Part shown: one piece after another, positions 42,698 to 51,133 of the stretch
Position numbering within the stretch: position 1 is the stretch's first letter
Layout of the letters: each line of letters opens with the position of its first letter
DNA from: RPQJ01 sp046347155
GTDB taxonomy: Bacteria > Pseudomonadota > Gammaproteobacteria > Steroidobacterales > Steroidobacteraceae
Assembly: GCA_046347155.1 (NCBI GenBank)
Contig: JAXMGT010000002.1
Location: 62,001 to 126,000 of the forward strand
Length of the DNA stretch: 64,000 bases
Direction of reading: 5' to 3'
The notes under the pieces: model-generated
What the model saw: only the letters and a program-made list of their open reading frames with translations
The model's database searches: none
Told to the model about the DNA's origin: nothing
Translations under genes and position numbers: made by a program

Positions 42698-43903
42698 TCA
42701 GCGGCCGAAGTTCTGCGTCCCGGCGTCGTCGTGGCCGAAATCCGGGTGCTTGATGAAGTCGCCGATCCGCATCGGACCGATCGATTCGACGACGAGGCCG
42801 TAGCTGATCCGGTCGTACACGGTGAACAGCAGCATCGTGCCGCTGCGCTCGTCGGGCAGCTTCACGGTGTCGTAATTGGCCGTGTAGGTCGTCCAGTCGC
42901 GCCCGCGGCTGTAGAAGTCGGACGTCTCGACGCCCCGCGAATACACGGCGACCACGTTGCCCGGTTTCAGCCCGTCGCGGGTGCCGCGGTTGATCGCGAG
43001 CACCTGGTACTTGCCCGCCACCGCAAGCCCGTCGACGATCGCGAGCACCTGGCCGTTCAGCTTGGTGTTCGGCGGGGCGCTCGGCACGAAGTCTTCACCG
43101 AACTTCGCGTTGGCCGGGAACAGCTTGTCGCCCTGGCCGATCTCGCGGCCGGTGTCGACCGGGATCAGGTGCGTGAGCGATTCCTCGTGCTTCGCGTCCG
43201 TCGTCGTGATCACGCGGCCCGTGGCCGCGTAATGGCCGACGTAGCCGAGCAGGTCGCCGTCGTCCGGGTCGCGCAGTTCGACGCCCGGGTGGACGACCGA
43301 GAACTCGGTCCCCGGGGCCGGCTTGCCGAGCCCCTTGGCGTAGAACTCGTTGACGCCTGCGCCGACGATGTGACGGTCACGGAACCCGACGACGTACGGC
43401 CCCTTGTCCACCTGCTTCTCGGTGAGCAGGCTCGGCCGCTGCACGAACGTCATCAGCACGTCGTAGGGGATCGCCTTGATCGCCTGCGACAGCGGGTCCG
43501 TGCGGACCTGCGGCGACAGGCGCACGTCGCCGGCGCTGTCGACCGTGACGCGCGGCTTGCCGTCGACCCAGCTCAGGCGCAGCACGTCGCCCGGATAGAT
43601 CCAGTGCGGGTTGGCGATCTGGGGGTTCACGTACCAGATCTCGGGCCAGTACCACGGGTACTTCAGGAACACGCCGGCGATGTCCCAGAGCGTGTCGCCC
43701 GGCTTGACCACGTAGGTCTCGGGCGCGTCGGGCGCGAGCGGCACCGACATCGACTGGCCCGAGGCTTCCTGGGCCGAGGCCGGCGCAGGTACCGTGCTGG
43801 CAAACGCGACCGTGAGGCCGAGGGTGAGCGCGGCGACCAGGATCGGGGTCCTCGGGGACCTCCGGCTGGAATCGTTCGGGGCGGCGCGCAGCATTCGATC
43901 CAT
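42698..43903 (-). CDS. LysM-domain envelope protein
   Basis: 401 residues. After a signal peptide (PILVAALTLGLTVAFASTVPAPASA) comes one LysM domain (ETYVVKPGDTLWDIAGVFLKYPWYWPEIW and PHWIYPGDVLRL in parts, about residues 65-115), which binds peptidoglycan. About 270 residues of beta-rich sequence follow, with repeated GNVVAVYSRG-type strands. The start at 43903 is favoured by a GGAG/AAAGGG ribosome site; the upstream in-frame ATG at 43915 has none. This gene is a regular neighbour of dprA, and its role is not defined. Confidence 0.88.
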   Translation of the reverse strand: MDRMLRAAPNDSSRRSPRTPILVAALTLGLTVAFASTVPAPASAQEASGQSMSVPLAPDAPETYVVKPGDTLWDIAGVFLKYPWYWPEIWYVNPQIANPHWIYPGDVLRLSWVDGKPRVTVDSAGDVRLSPQVRTDPLSQAIKAIPYDVLMTFVQRPSLLTEKQVDKGPYVVGFRDRHIVGAGVNEFYAKGLGKPAPGTEFSVVHPGVELRDPDDGDLLGYVGHYAATGRVITTTDAKHEESLTHLIPVDTGREIGQGDKLFPANAKFGEDFVPSAPPNTKLNGQVLAIVDGLAVAGKYQVLAINRGTRDGLKPGNVVAVYSRGVETSDFYSRGRDWTTYTANYDTVKLPDERSGTMLLFTVYDRISYGLVVESIGPMRIGDFIKHPDFGHDDAGTQNFGR

Positions 43904-44079
43904 CCCTTTCTCCATCGGGTGTCGGGGTCGCGACCGTCGCCTTATAATCCGGGGCGACGGCGGGCCGCTGCCGACCACGTCTCAGTCGCACCACGCCGCG
44001 GGACGGCGACTCGGGTCCAGGGCGATCCCGCAGTTGTTAAATCGAAGCCCGACTTAACTTTAGCAGCATTTCCAAAAGA

Positions 44080-44628
44080 ATGGCCAAGCTCGCGATCCTC
44101 GAATTCCCGGACCCCCGGCTGCGCACCCGCGCCGAGCCCGTCGCCGTCGTGGACGACGGCGTGCGCCGGCTCATCGACGACATGTTCGAGACGATGTACG
44201 CGGCGCCGGGGATCGGCCTCGCGGCCACCCAGGTGGACGTGCACCGCCGCGTGCTCGTGACCGACGTGAGCCGGGAACAGTCGAGCCCGCTCGCGTTCGT
44301 GAACCCGGAGATCATCGAGCGGGACGGCAAGGTCGAGGCCGAGGAGGGCTGCCTCTCGGTGCCCGGCATCTACGACACGATCGCGACACGGTCGGAACGC
44401 ATCCGGGTGCGCGCACTCGATCGCAACGGGCAGCCGTTCGAACTCGAGGCCGATGGCCTGCTCGCGATCTGCATCCAGCACGAGATGGACCACCTCGAGG
44501 GCAGGCTGTTCGTCGACTACCTGTCCGACCTGAAGCGCACCCGGATCCGCAAGAAGCTCGAGAAGGAGCGCCGGGACAAGGCGGCGGCCCCCGGCCGCGG
44601 CGCGCGCACGCCCGCGCCGGTCATCTAG
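44080..44628 (+). CDS. def: Peptide deformylase
   Basis: 182 residues; removes formyl from nascent N-termini using Fe2+. The three motifs are intact: GIGLAATQ, EGCLSVPG (Cys ligand) and QHEMDHLEG (HExxH). A Lys/Arg-rich tail follows. First gene of the def-fmt-rsmB run, so start-Met formylation and deformylation are made together. It is divergent from the LysM gene; the 176-bp gap holds a TATAAT at 43943 without a convincing -35. Confidence 0.97.
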   Translation: MAKLAILEFPDPRLRTRAEPVAVVDDGVRRLIDDMFETMYAAPGIGLAATQVDVHRRVLVTDVSREQSSPLAFVNPEIIERDGKVEAEEGCLSVPGIYDTIATRSERIRVRALDRNGQPFELEADGLLAICIQHEMDHLEGRLFVDYLSDLKRTRIRKKLEKERRDKAAAPGRGARTPAPVI

Positions 44629-44664
44629 GCCGGCCCGGCCCGGCCGCCCGACCGGACGCGCCGC

Positions 44665-45606
44665 ATGTCGCCCCTGCGCATCGTCTTTGCCGGAACCCCC
44701 GATTTCTCGGTGCCCGCGCTCGACGCGCTGGTCTCGGCCGGGCACTCGGTCGTGGCCGCCTGCTGCCAGCCCGACCGGCCGGCCGGCCGCGGCCGCACGA
44801 TCGAGTTCGGCCCGGTCAAACGTCGCGCGCTCGACCTCGGCATCCCGGTCGAGCAGCCGGCCACGCTGCGCGATCCCGCGGCGGTCTCGAGGCTGGCGGC
44901 CCTGGCGCCCGACCTGATGGTCGTCGTCGCCTATGGGCTCATCCTGCCGCAGGCGGTGCTCGACGTGCCGCGCCTCGGCTGCCTGAACATCCACGCCTCG
45001 CTGCTGCCGCGCTGGCGCGGCGCCGCGCCGATCCAGCGGGCGCTGCTCGCGGGTGACGAGCGCACCGGCGTCGTCATCATGAAGATGGACGCCGGGCTCG
45101 ACACCGGGCCGATGCTGCTCGTCCGCGAAACCGCGATCGGCCCGGCCGAAACCGGCGGCGAACTGCACGACCGGCTGTCACGGCTCGGAGCCGCAGCCGT
45201 CGTCGAGGCGATCGAAGGCTGGGTGTCCGGCCGGCTCGAGGCCCGGGCGCAGCCCGGGTCCGGCGTCACCTACGCCGCGAAGATCGCCAAGCACGAGGCC
45301 CGGATCGACTGGTCCCGGCCGGCGGTCGAGATCGATCGCCAGGTGCGGGCGTTCAACCCGTGGCCGGTGGCCGAGACCCGCATCGACGACCGGCAGCTCC
45401 GCGTGTGGTCCGGTGGGCCGGTGGCCGTCGACGTCCGGGCCGCCGGGCCCGGCACGGTCCTCGACCTTGGCCGCGGTCGACTGGTCGTCGCGACCGGCGA
45501 CGGGGCCTACGAACTCGGCCGGGTGCAGCTCGCGGGACGCACGGCGGTCACGGCGGCCGAGTTCGCGAACGCGCACGACCTCGCCGGCCGGCGGCTCGGT
45601 TCGTGA
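44665..45606 (+). CDS. fmt: Methionyl-tRNA formyltransferase
   Basis: 313 residues; transfers formyl from 10-formyl-THF to initiator Met-tRNA. The catalytic core is LNIHASLLPRWRGAAPIQRAL, with the Asp in MKMDAGLDTGPML. A C-terminal OB-like domain (about 210-310) binds tRNA. It lies 36 bp after def and overlaps rsmB by 4 bp. Confidence 0.97.
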   Translation: MSPLRIVFAGTPDFSVPALDALVSAGHSVVAACCQPDRPAGRGRTIEFGPVKRRALDLGIPVEQPATLRDPAAVSRLAALAPDLMVVVAYGLILPQAVLDVPRLGCLNIHASLLPRWRGAAPIQRALLAGDERTGVVIMKMDAGLDTGPMLLVRETAIGPAETGGELHDRLSRLGAAAVVEAIEGWVSGRLEARAQPGSGVTYAAKIAKHEARIDWSRPAVEIDRQVRAFNPWPVAETRIDDRQLRVWSGGPVAVDVRAAGPGTVLDLGRGRLVVATGDGAYELGRVQLAGRTAVTAAEFANAHDLAGRRLGS

Positions 45607-46934
45607 GCGGCGACGACACCGCGGCCCGGATCCGGGCGTCGGCAGCGCGCATCGTCGCCGGTGTCGTCGACGGCGGGCGCTCGCTCGACGACCTGCTGGC
45701 CGGCGGCGACGGCGAATCGCCGGCTGCCCGCGGCCTGCTGCGCTCGCTCAGCTACGGGACGCTGCGCTGGCATTTCCGGCTCGCCGCGATCCTGCGCCGT
45801 CTCTGTGATCGCTCGCCGGACCGCCTCGCTCCCGAGCTGCGCGCGCTGCTCGAGGTCGGCCTGCAGCAACTCGCCTCGGGCGAGGTTGCCGAGCACGCGG
45901 CCGTGTCCGAGACCGTGGCCGCTTCCCGGCTGCTCGACCACGGGCGCGCGAGCGGGTTCGTGAATGCGGTGCTCCGTCGGTTCCAGCGGGAACGGGACGA
46001 GGTGCTCGCCGCGGTCGATCGCGACCCGGCGGTCCGCACCGCGCATCCGCGCTGGCTGGTCGACGCGTTGCGCCGCGAGCAGCCCGGGCGCTGCGAGGCG
46101 ATCCTCGCCGCGAACAATGCCCACCCGCCGATGTGGCTGCGCGTGAACCGGATGCGTGCCGACGTCCCGGACTGCCTCGCGGCCCTCGAGGCGGCCGGGT
46201 TCGCCGTGCACCGCCACCCGGTGGCCCCGGAGGCGCTTCGGGTCGAGCCGCCTGCGGACGTGCGGTCGCTGCCGGGATTCGCCGAGGGCCGCCTCTCGGT
46301 GCAGGACGCCGCGGCCCAGCTCGCCGTCGAACTGCTGGACCCGCAGCCCGGTGAGCGCGTCCTTGATGCCTGCGCGGCCCCGGGTGGAAAGACTTGCCAC
46401 ATCCTCGAGCGGACGGCCGGGCGGGCGGACGTGACCGCGCTCGACGTCTCGGCGTCGAGGCTGGAGCGGGTGCGCGGCAACCTCGCGAGGCTCGGCCTCG
46501 AGGCCCGCGTCGTCGAGGGCGACGCGGCGACCCCGGGAACGTGGTGGGACGGGCGACCGTACGACCGGGTGCTGCTCGACGTGCCCTGTTCCGCGACCGG
46601 CGTGATCCGGCGTCACCCGGACATCAAGATCCTCAGGCGGCCGGGCGACATCCCGGCACTCGCGGCCCGGCAGTCCGCACTGCTCGAGGCCGCCTGGCGG
46701 CTCGTGCGGCCGGGCGGGCGCCTGCTCTATACGACGTGCTCGGTGCTCGGGGCCGAGAACGAGGCCGTGGTCGCCGCCTTCCTCGCCCGGACGCCGGGCG
46801 CCGAGGACGGGACGCCGGCCGCGACGGCCGCGTGGGCCGTGGGCCGGCCCGGGGCCGGTCCGGGCCGCCGGGTCGAGGCCGGAGAGGCCGACATGGACGG
46901 GTTCTATTATGCTTGCCTCGCCCGACACCCCTGA
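45603..46934 (+). CDS. rsmB: 16S rRNA (cytosine-967-C5)-methyltransferase
   Basis: 443 residues: N-terminal NusB-like RNA-binding domain (about 1-140), then a Rossmann methyltransferase domain with SAM loop DACAAPGGKT. The catalytic Cys pair is present: VPCSATG and TTCSVLGAENE. The start is GTG at 45603 overlapping the fmt stop (GTGA). Upstream in-frame codons belong to fmt. Confidence 0.96.
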   Translation: MSGDDTAARIRASAARIVAGVVDGGRSLDDLLAGGDGESPAARGLLRSLSYGTLRWHFRLAAILRRLCDRSPDRLAPELRALLEVGLQQLASGEVAEHAAVSETVAASRLLDHGRASGFVNAVLRRFQRERDEVLAAVDRDPAVRTAHPRWLVDALRREQPGRCEAILAANNAHPPMWLRVNRMRADVPDCLAALEAAGFAVHRHPVAPEALRVEPPADVRSLPGFAEGRLSVQDAAAQLAVELLDPQPGERVLDACAAPGGKTCHILERTAGRADVTALDVSASRLERVRGNLARLGLEARVVEGDAATPGTWWDGRPYDRVLLDVPCSATGVIRRHPDIKILRRPGDIPALAARQSALLEAAWRLVRPGGRLLYTTCSVLGAENEAVVAAFLARTPGAEDGTPAATAAWAVGRPGAGPGRRVEAGEADMDGFYYACLARHP

Positions 46935-46942
46935 CGTTGGAA

Positions 46943-47545
46943 ATGAGCAACAGCCCGAGCCGGCCCGGTCGCAGCACGCTGCAATTCCTGCGGCGAGGCG
47001 TCGTGCTGCTCGTGTGCGTACTGGCAACGGCGGGTCCGACCGAGGCCCGCGCCGGCACCGAGGCCGCGGTCCGCAGCGCGAGCGTCGCGCTCGACCAGGA
47101 CGTCTATGAACTCGAGGCCCGGACCTCGCTCGAGATCCCCGAGGACGCCCGCAAGGCGATCGAGGCCGGGCTCACGATGCGGGTCGACTACGAGATCGAG
47201 CTGAACCGGGATCGCAGCTACTGGGTCGACAAGGGCATCGCCTCGCTGGTCCAGACCTACGAGCTCAGCTACCACGCGCTGAGCCAGCGCTACCTGGTGC
47301 GCAACCTGAACACCGGCGAGCAGCAGGACTACGGGACGTTCAACGCTGCGATCGACCGGCTGTCCGAAGTGCGGGGCCTGCCGGTCTTCGACGCCGCGCT
47401 CGTCGAGGCCGGACGGCGTTATTCGGTCTCCGTGCGGGTCGTCGTCGACCTCAACTCGAGTTCCGAGGCGCTCAGCTGGATCCTGTTCTGGACGGACGAC
47501 TGGAGCGCGAAGAGCGAGTGGTACACATGGCCGCTCCGTCCCTGA
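46943..47545 (+). CDS. DUF4390 secreted protein
   Basis: 200 residues with a signal peptide (LRRGVVLLVCVLATAGPTEARA) and a beta-rich DUF4390 domain (AGLTMRVDYEIEL, SYHALSQRYLVRNLNTGEQQDYGTF, WILFWTDDWSAKSEWY). The domain is unannotated functionally but regularly lies directly before ntrY in gammaproteobacteria. It overlaps ntrY by 19 bp, suggesting coupled expression and perhaps a role in the signal NtrY receives; that is inference. Confidence 0.87.
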   Translation: MSNSPSRPGRSTLQFLRRGVVLLVCVLATAGPTEARAGTEAAVRSASVALDQDVYELEARTSLEIPEDARKAIEAGLTMRVDYEIELNRDRSYWVDKGIASLVQTYELSYHALSQRYLVRNLNTGEQQDYGTFNAAIDRLSEVRGLPVFDAALVEAGRRYSVSVRVVVDLNSSSEALSWILFWTDDWSAKSEWYTWPLRP

Positions 47546-49767
47546 GCCGCGCATTCTCGGCCGCGTTCATCGGCCTCGGCGGGCTGCTGTGGCTCGCGGC
47601 GATCCTGTTCATGGCCCAGACCGCGCAGAACTCGGCCCAGTTCGGCCGGCTGCACCCGTGGATCCTCGGCGTCAACATCGCCGGGCTCGTCGTGCTGGTC
47701 GCGCTGCTCGCGACGAAGCTCACGCAGCTCGTGCGCGACTGGCGCGGGCAGGTGATCGGCTCGCGCCTGAAGGCGCGGATGGTCTGGATCTTCGGCGTGC
47801 TCGCGACGCTGCCGATCCTGCTCGTGTACTTCTTCGCGGTGCAGTTCCTCTCGAAGGGCATCGACAGCTGGTTCAACCTCGAGATCCGGCAGAGCCTCGA
47901 CGACGCGCTGGTCCTGTCGCGCTCGGCGCTCGAGACCCGGATGCGCGAGCACCTCGCCGACACCGAACTCGTCGCCGACGAGATCGCGCTGAACGGCGGA
48001 CCGGCCCCCGGGCTGCTCGAATCGCTGCGCCGGCAGGTCGGCGCGGTGGACATCGTCGTCGCGACCGACGCCGGCCGCGTGCTCGCGGTCGGCAAGGGCC
48101 TGTCCACCGACGTCGTTCCGGAGGAAGTCCCCGGCGAGGCGCTGCTGCAGGCGAGGCAGGGCACGCCGTTCGTCAGCCTCGAGCCGCAGAAGGACGGCGG
48201 CTACCTGATCCGCACCGCGGTGCCGCTCGGCAACGCCGGTCCCGGCGGCGACCGGCTGGTCGTGCAGGCCGTGTATCCGGTGGCCGAGCGGCTCGGCGCG
48301 CTCGCGGACACCGTGCAGGCCGCCTACAAGCAGTTCGGCGAGAAGGACTACATGCGTCGCCCGCTGAAGGCGAGCTTCATCCTGACGCTCACCGTCGTGC
48401 TGCTGTTGTCGCTGCTCGCCGCGTGGTACGGCGCGATCTTCACCGCGCAGAAGCTCGTGCAGCCGATCCAGGACCTGGTCAAGGGCACGCGTGCGGTCGC
48501 CGAGGGCGACCTCGACACGCGCCTGCCGCTCACCTCGCACGACGAGATGGGCTTCCTGGTCCACTCGTTCAACGACATGACGAAGCGCCTGCGGCGGGCC
48601 CGCGAGGACCAGCGTCGCGCGCAGCTCGCGGCCGAGACCGAGCGCGCGAACCTCGCGGTGATCCTCGCGCGCCTGTCGACCGGCGTCGTCTCGCTCGAGC
48701 CCGACCTCAGGGTGCGCACGGCGAATCGCGCGGCCGGCATGATCCTCGGCGAAGACCTCGAACCCGCGGTCGGCCGCGACATCGGCGAGCTTGCGGCGGC
48801 CCGCGCGCCCGATGCGCTCGTCGCGCAGTTCGTCGAGGCGACCCGGTCGCGACTCGAGTCCGGCGACGTCGAGTGGCGCGAGCAGCTCACGCTGCGTGCC
48901 GGCAACGCGCGCCGCGTGGTCATGTGCGCCTGCACGCCGCTGCCCGGCGAGGGCGACGCCCCGGGCGGCTACGTGCTCGTGTTCGACGACATCACGGCGA
49001 TGCTGCAGGCGCAGCGTGAGGCGGCCTGGGGCGAGGTGGCCCGCCGCCTGGCGCACGAGATCAAGAATCCGCTCACGCCGATCCGGCTCTCGGCCGAGCG
49101 CATGCGGCTCAAGCTGCTGCCGTCGATGAGCGAGCGGGACGCCCAGCTCCTCGACCGCGGCACGGAGACCATCGTCCAGCAGGTCGAGGCGATGAAGGAG
49201 ATGGTCAACGCATTCAGCGAGTACGCCCGCGCGCCGCGCGTCGAGATGGCGCCGCTCGGCCTGAACAAGCTCGTCACCGAGGTGACGGACCTCTATCGCG
49301 CGCAGCTCGCCGGCCGCGGCGTGAAGCTCCGCGTCGGGCTCGACCCGGAACTCGGCACGCTGGTCGCAGACCAGGGCCGGCTGCGCCAGCTGCTCAACAA
49401 CCTGCTGACGAATGCGGTCGAGGCGCTCGAGGGCCACGAGAACGGGGAGATCAGCGTCGAGACGCGCTGCGCGCGCCGCGACGACACCGAGACCGCCGAG
49501 GTCACCGTCGATGACAACGGGCCGGGGTTCCCGCGCGAGCTGATCGCGCAGGTGTTCGACCCCTACGTCACGACGAAGGCGCGTGGGACGGGCCTCGGCC
49601 TCGCGATCGTGCGCAAGATCGTCGAGGAGCACGGCGGGAGCATCGTCGCCGACAACCGGCCGGAGGGCGGTGCGCGGGTGCGCATCGGCCTGCCGATGGG
49701 TGAGCACACGAAGGTCGAGAACGGGCGCGCCGACCGGCGCGCCGAGCCGAGGAGAGAGCGGGCATGA
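47527..49767 (+). CDS. ntrY: NtrY-type sensor histidine kinase
   Basis: 746 residues. Two or three N-terminal membrane helices (AAFIGLGGLLWLAAILFMAQ, ILGVNIAGLVVLVALLATKL, MVWIFGVLATLPILLVYFFAV) precede a periplasmic sensor of about 150 residues. A further helix (ASFILTLTVVLLLSLLAAWYG), a HAMP domain and a PAS domain (about 370-490) follow. The kinase core is complete: H-box LAHEIKNPLTPIRLSAERM, N-box LNNLLTNAVEAL, G1 DDNGPGFP and G2 GTGLGLAIVRKIVEEHGG. The ATG at 47527 was chosen inside the DUF4390 end. An active kinase is expected, feeding the adjacent NtrX. Confidence 0.93.
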   Translation: MAAPSLSRAFSAAFIGLGGLLWLAAILFMAQTAQNSAQFGRLHPWILGVNIAGLVVLVALLATKLTQLVRDWRGQVIGSRLKARMVWIFGVLATLPILLVYFFAVQFLSKGIDSWFNLEIRQSLDDALVLSRSALETRMREHLADTELVADEIALNGGPAPGLLESLRRQVGAVDIVVATDAGRVLAVGKGLSTDVVPEEVPGEALLQARQGTPFVSLEPQKDGGYLIRTAVPLGNAGPGGDRLVVQAVYPVAERLGALADTVQAAYKQFGEKDYMRRPLKASFILTLTVVLLLSLLAAWYGAIFTAQKLVQPIQDLVKGTRAVAEGDLDTRLPLTSHDEMGFLVHSFNDMTKRLRRAREDQRRAQLAAETERANLAVILARLSTGVVSLEPDLRVRTANRAAGMILGEDLEPAVGRDIGELAAARAPDALVAQFVEATRSRLESGDVEWREQLTLRAGNARRVVMCACTPLPGEGDAPGGYVLVFDDITAMLQAQREAAWGEVARRLAHEIKNPLTPIRLSAERMRLKLLPSMSERDAQLLDRGTETIVQQVEAMKEMVNAFSEYARAPRVEMAPLGLNKLVTEVTDLYRAQLAGRGVKLRVGLDPELGTLVADQGRLRQLLNNLLTNAVEALEGHENGEISVETRCARRDDTETAEVTVDDNGPGFPRELIAQVFDPYVTTKARGTGLGLAIVRKIVEEHGGSIVADNRPEGGARVRIGLPMGEHTKVENGRADRRAEPRRERA

Positions 49768-51122
49768 GCAATGCACGGATCCTGGTCGTGGACGACGAGG
49801 CGGACATCCGCGACCTGGTGCAGGAGATCCTGACCGAGGAGGGCTACGTGGTCGGCGTCGCCGGAAACGCGACCGAGGCGCGCGCGGAGTGCGCGGCGCA
49901 ACTGCCCGACCTCGTGCTGCTGGACATCTGGATGCCCGACACCGACGGCATCAGCCTGCTTCGGGAGTGGCAGCAGGCCTACGGACAGGCGCTCGCCGTC
50001 GTGATGATGTCGGGCCACGGAACCGTCGAGACGGCGGTCGAGGCAACCCGCCTCGGCGCGATCGACTACGTCGAGAAGCCGCTCTCGCTGGCGAAGCTGC
50101 TGCGCACCGTCAAGGACGCGCTCGAGCAGGGCGCCCGCCGCCGCAAGGCCACGCGGGCGACGGTGCCGCCGCTGATCGCGCCGGCCGGCCGCAGCCGGCT
50201 GATGCGGGAACTGCGCGACCAGGTGAAGCAGCTCGCCCCGCACGAGGCGGCCGTGCTGATCCTCGGCGAACCGGGCACCGGCCGCGAGGCGTTCGCGCGG
50301 TACATGCACACGCTCGGGCCGCGTGCCGACGGTCCGTTCGTGATGGCCGGCGCGGGCTCGCTGAATGGCGCCGGGGCCGAGGCGCTCCTCTACGGCAGCG
50401 AGACCGGCGGGGTCGTGCGCCGGGGCCTGCTCGAGCAGGCCGAGCGCGGCGTCCTGTTCGTGAACGAACTCGGCGACCTCGGCCCGGTCGCGCAGCGGCT
50501 GCTGTTCGCGGCGATCGACGCCGGCACCTTCCAGCGCGTCGGCGGGACGTCGCCGGTGCCGTTCGACGCGCGCGTGATCTCCTCGGCGCAGCCGGGCTTC
50601 GAGACCGCCGGCCCGGAGCCGTTCCGCCTCGACCTGCTGTCCCACCTGAACGTACTGGTGCTCCGGGTGCCGCCGCTCCGCGACTACGCGGAGGACGTGC
50701 CCGACCTGCTCAAGCACTACGTGGACCGGCTGGTCGAGGACGAGCGGCTCGGCTACCGGCGCTTCAGCGTCGCCGCGCAGAACCGGCTTCGCAACTACCC
50801 GTGGCCCGGCAACATCCGCGAGCTCAAGAACCTCGTGCACCGGCTCCTGATCCAGGGCGGTCCGCCGGAGATCGGGCTCGAGGAGATTGAGCAGGAGATC
50901 GCCGCGCAATCGACCGGCGACGAGCCGCTCGTGAAGCAGGACCTTCTGTCGATGCCGCTGCGCGAGGCGCGCGAGCACTTCGAGCGCGCCTACCTCACGC
51001 AGCAGCTGCAGCTCTGCGGCGGCAAGGTCGGGCAGCTCGCGAAGCGGGTCGGCATGGAACGCACGCACCTGTACCGGAAGCTGCGTTCGCTCGGCGTCGA
51101 CTTCCGGCAGTCGGAGGACTGA
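49764..51122 (+). CDS. ntrX: NtrX-type response regulator with degenerate AAA+ domain
   Basis: 452 residues: receiver domain with Asp54 (LLDIWMPDTDG) and Lys105, an AAA+ domain (about 140-380) and a Fis-type helix-turn-helix (KVGQLAKRVGMERTHLYRKLRSLG). The AAA+ core departs from sigma-54 activators. Walker A is GEPGTGRE (Arg174 for Lys), the GAFTGA loop is replaced by GSETGGVVRRGL (211-222), and Walker B is LFVNEL (Asn234 for Asp). It is therefore unlikely to hydrolyse ATP or remodel sigma-54 polymerase, and may work as a DNA-binding regulator of sigma-70 promoters. It overlaps ntrY by 4 bp. Confidence 0.92.
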   Translation: MSNARILVVDDEADIRDLVQEILTEEGYVVGVAGNATEARAECAAQLPDLVLLDIWMPDTDGISLLREWQQAYGQALAVVMMSGHGTVETAVEATRLGAIDYVEKPLSLAKLLRTVKDALEQGARRRKATRATVPPLIAPAGRSRLMRELRDQVKQLAPHEAAVLILGEPGTGREAFARYMHTLGPRADGPFVMAGAGSLNGAGAEALLYGSETGGVVRRGLLEQAERGVLFVNELGDLGPVAQRLLFAAIDAGTFQRVGGTSPVPFDARVISSAQPGFETAGPEPFRLDLLSHLNVLVLRVPPLRDYAEDVPDLLKHYVDRLVEDERLGYRRFSVAAQNRLRNYPWPGNIRELKNLVHRLLIQGGPPEIGLEEIEQEIAAQSTGDEPLVKQDLLSMPLREAREHFERAYLTQQLQLCGGKVGQLAKRVGMERTHLYRKLRSLGVDFRQSED

Positions 51123-51133
51123 GTGCCGCCGCC

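Noticed and set aside
43943..43948. TATAAT as the promoter of def
   Set aside because: The hexamer is perfect, but no recognisable -35 lies 16-18 bp upstream and it is about 130 bp from the start codon; left unassigned.
49764..51122. NtrC (nitrogen regulator I)
   Set aside because: The partner has NtrY-type membrane topology, the neighbours are DUF4390 and rsmB, and the AAA+ motifs needed for NtrC function are missing.
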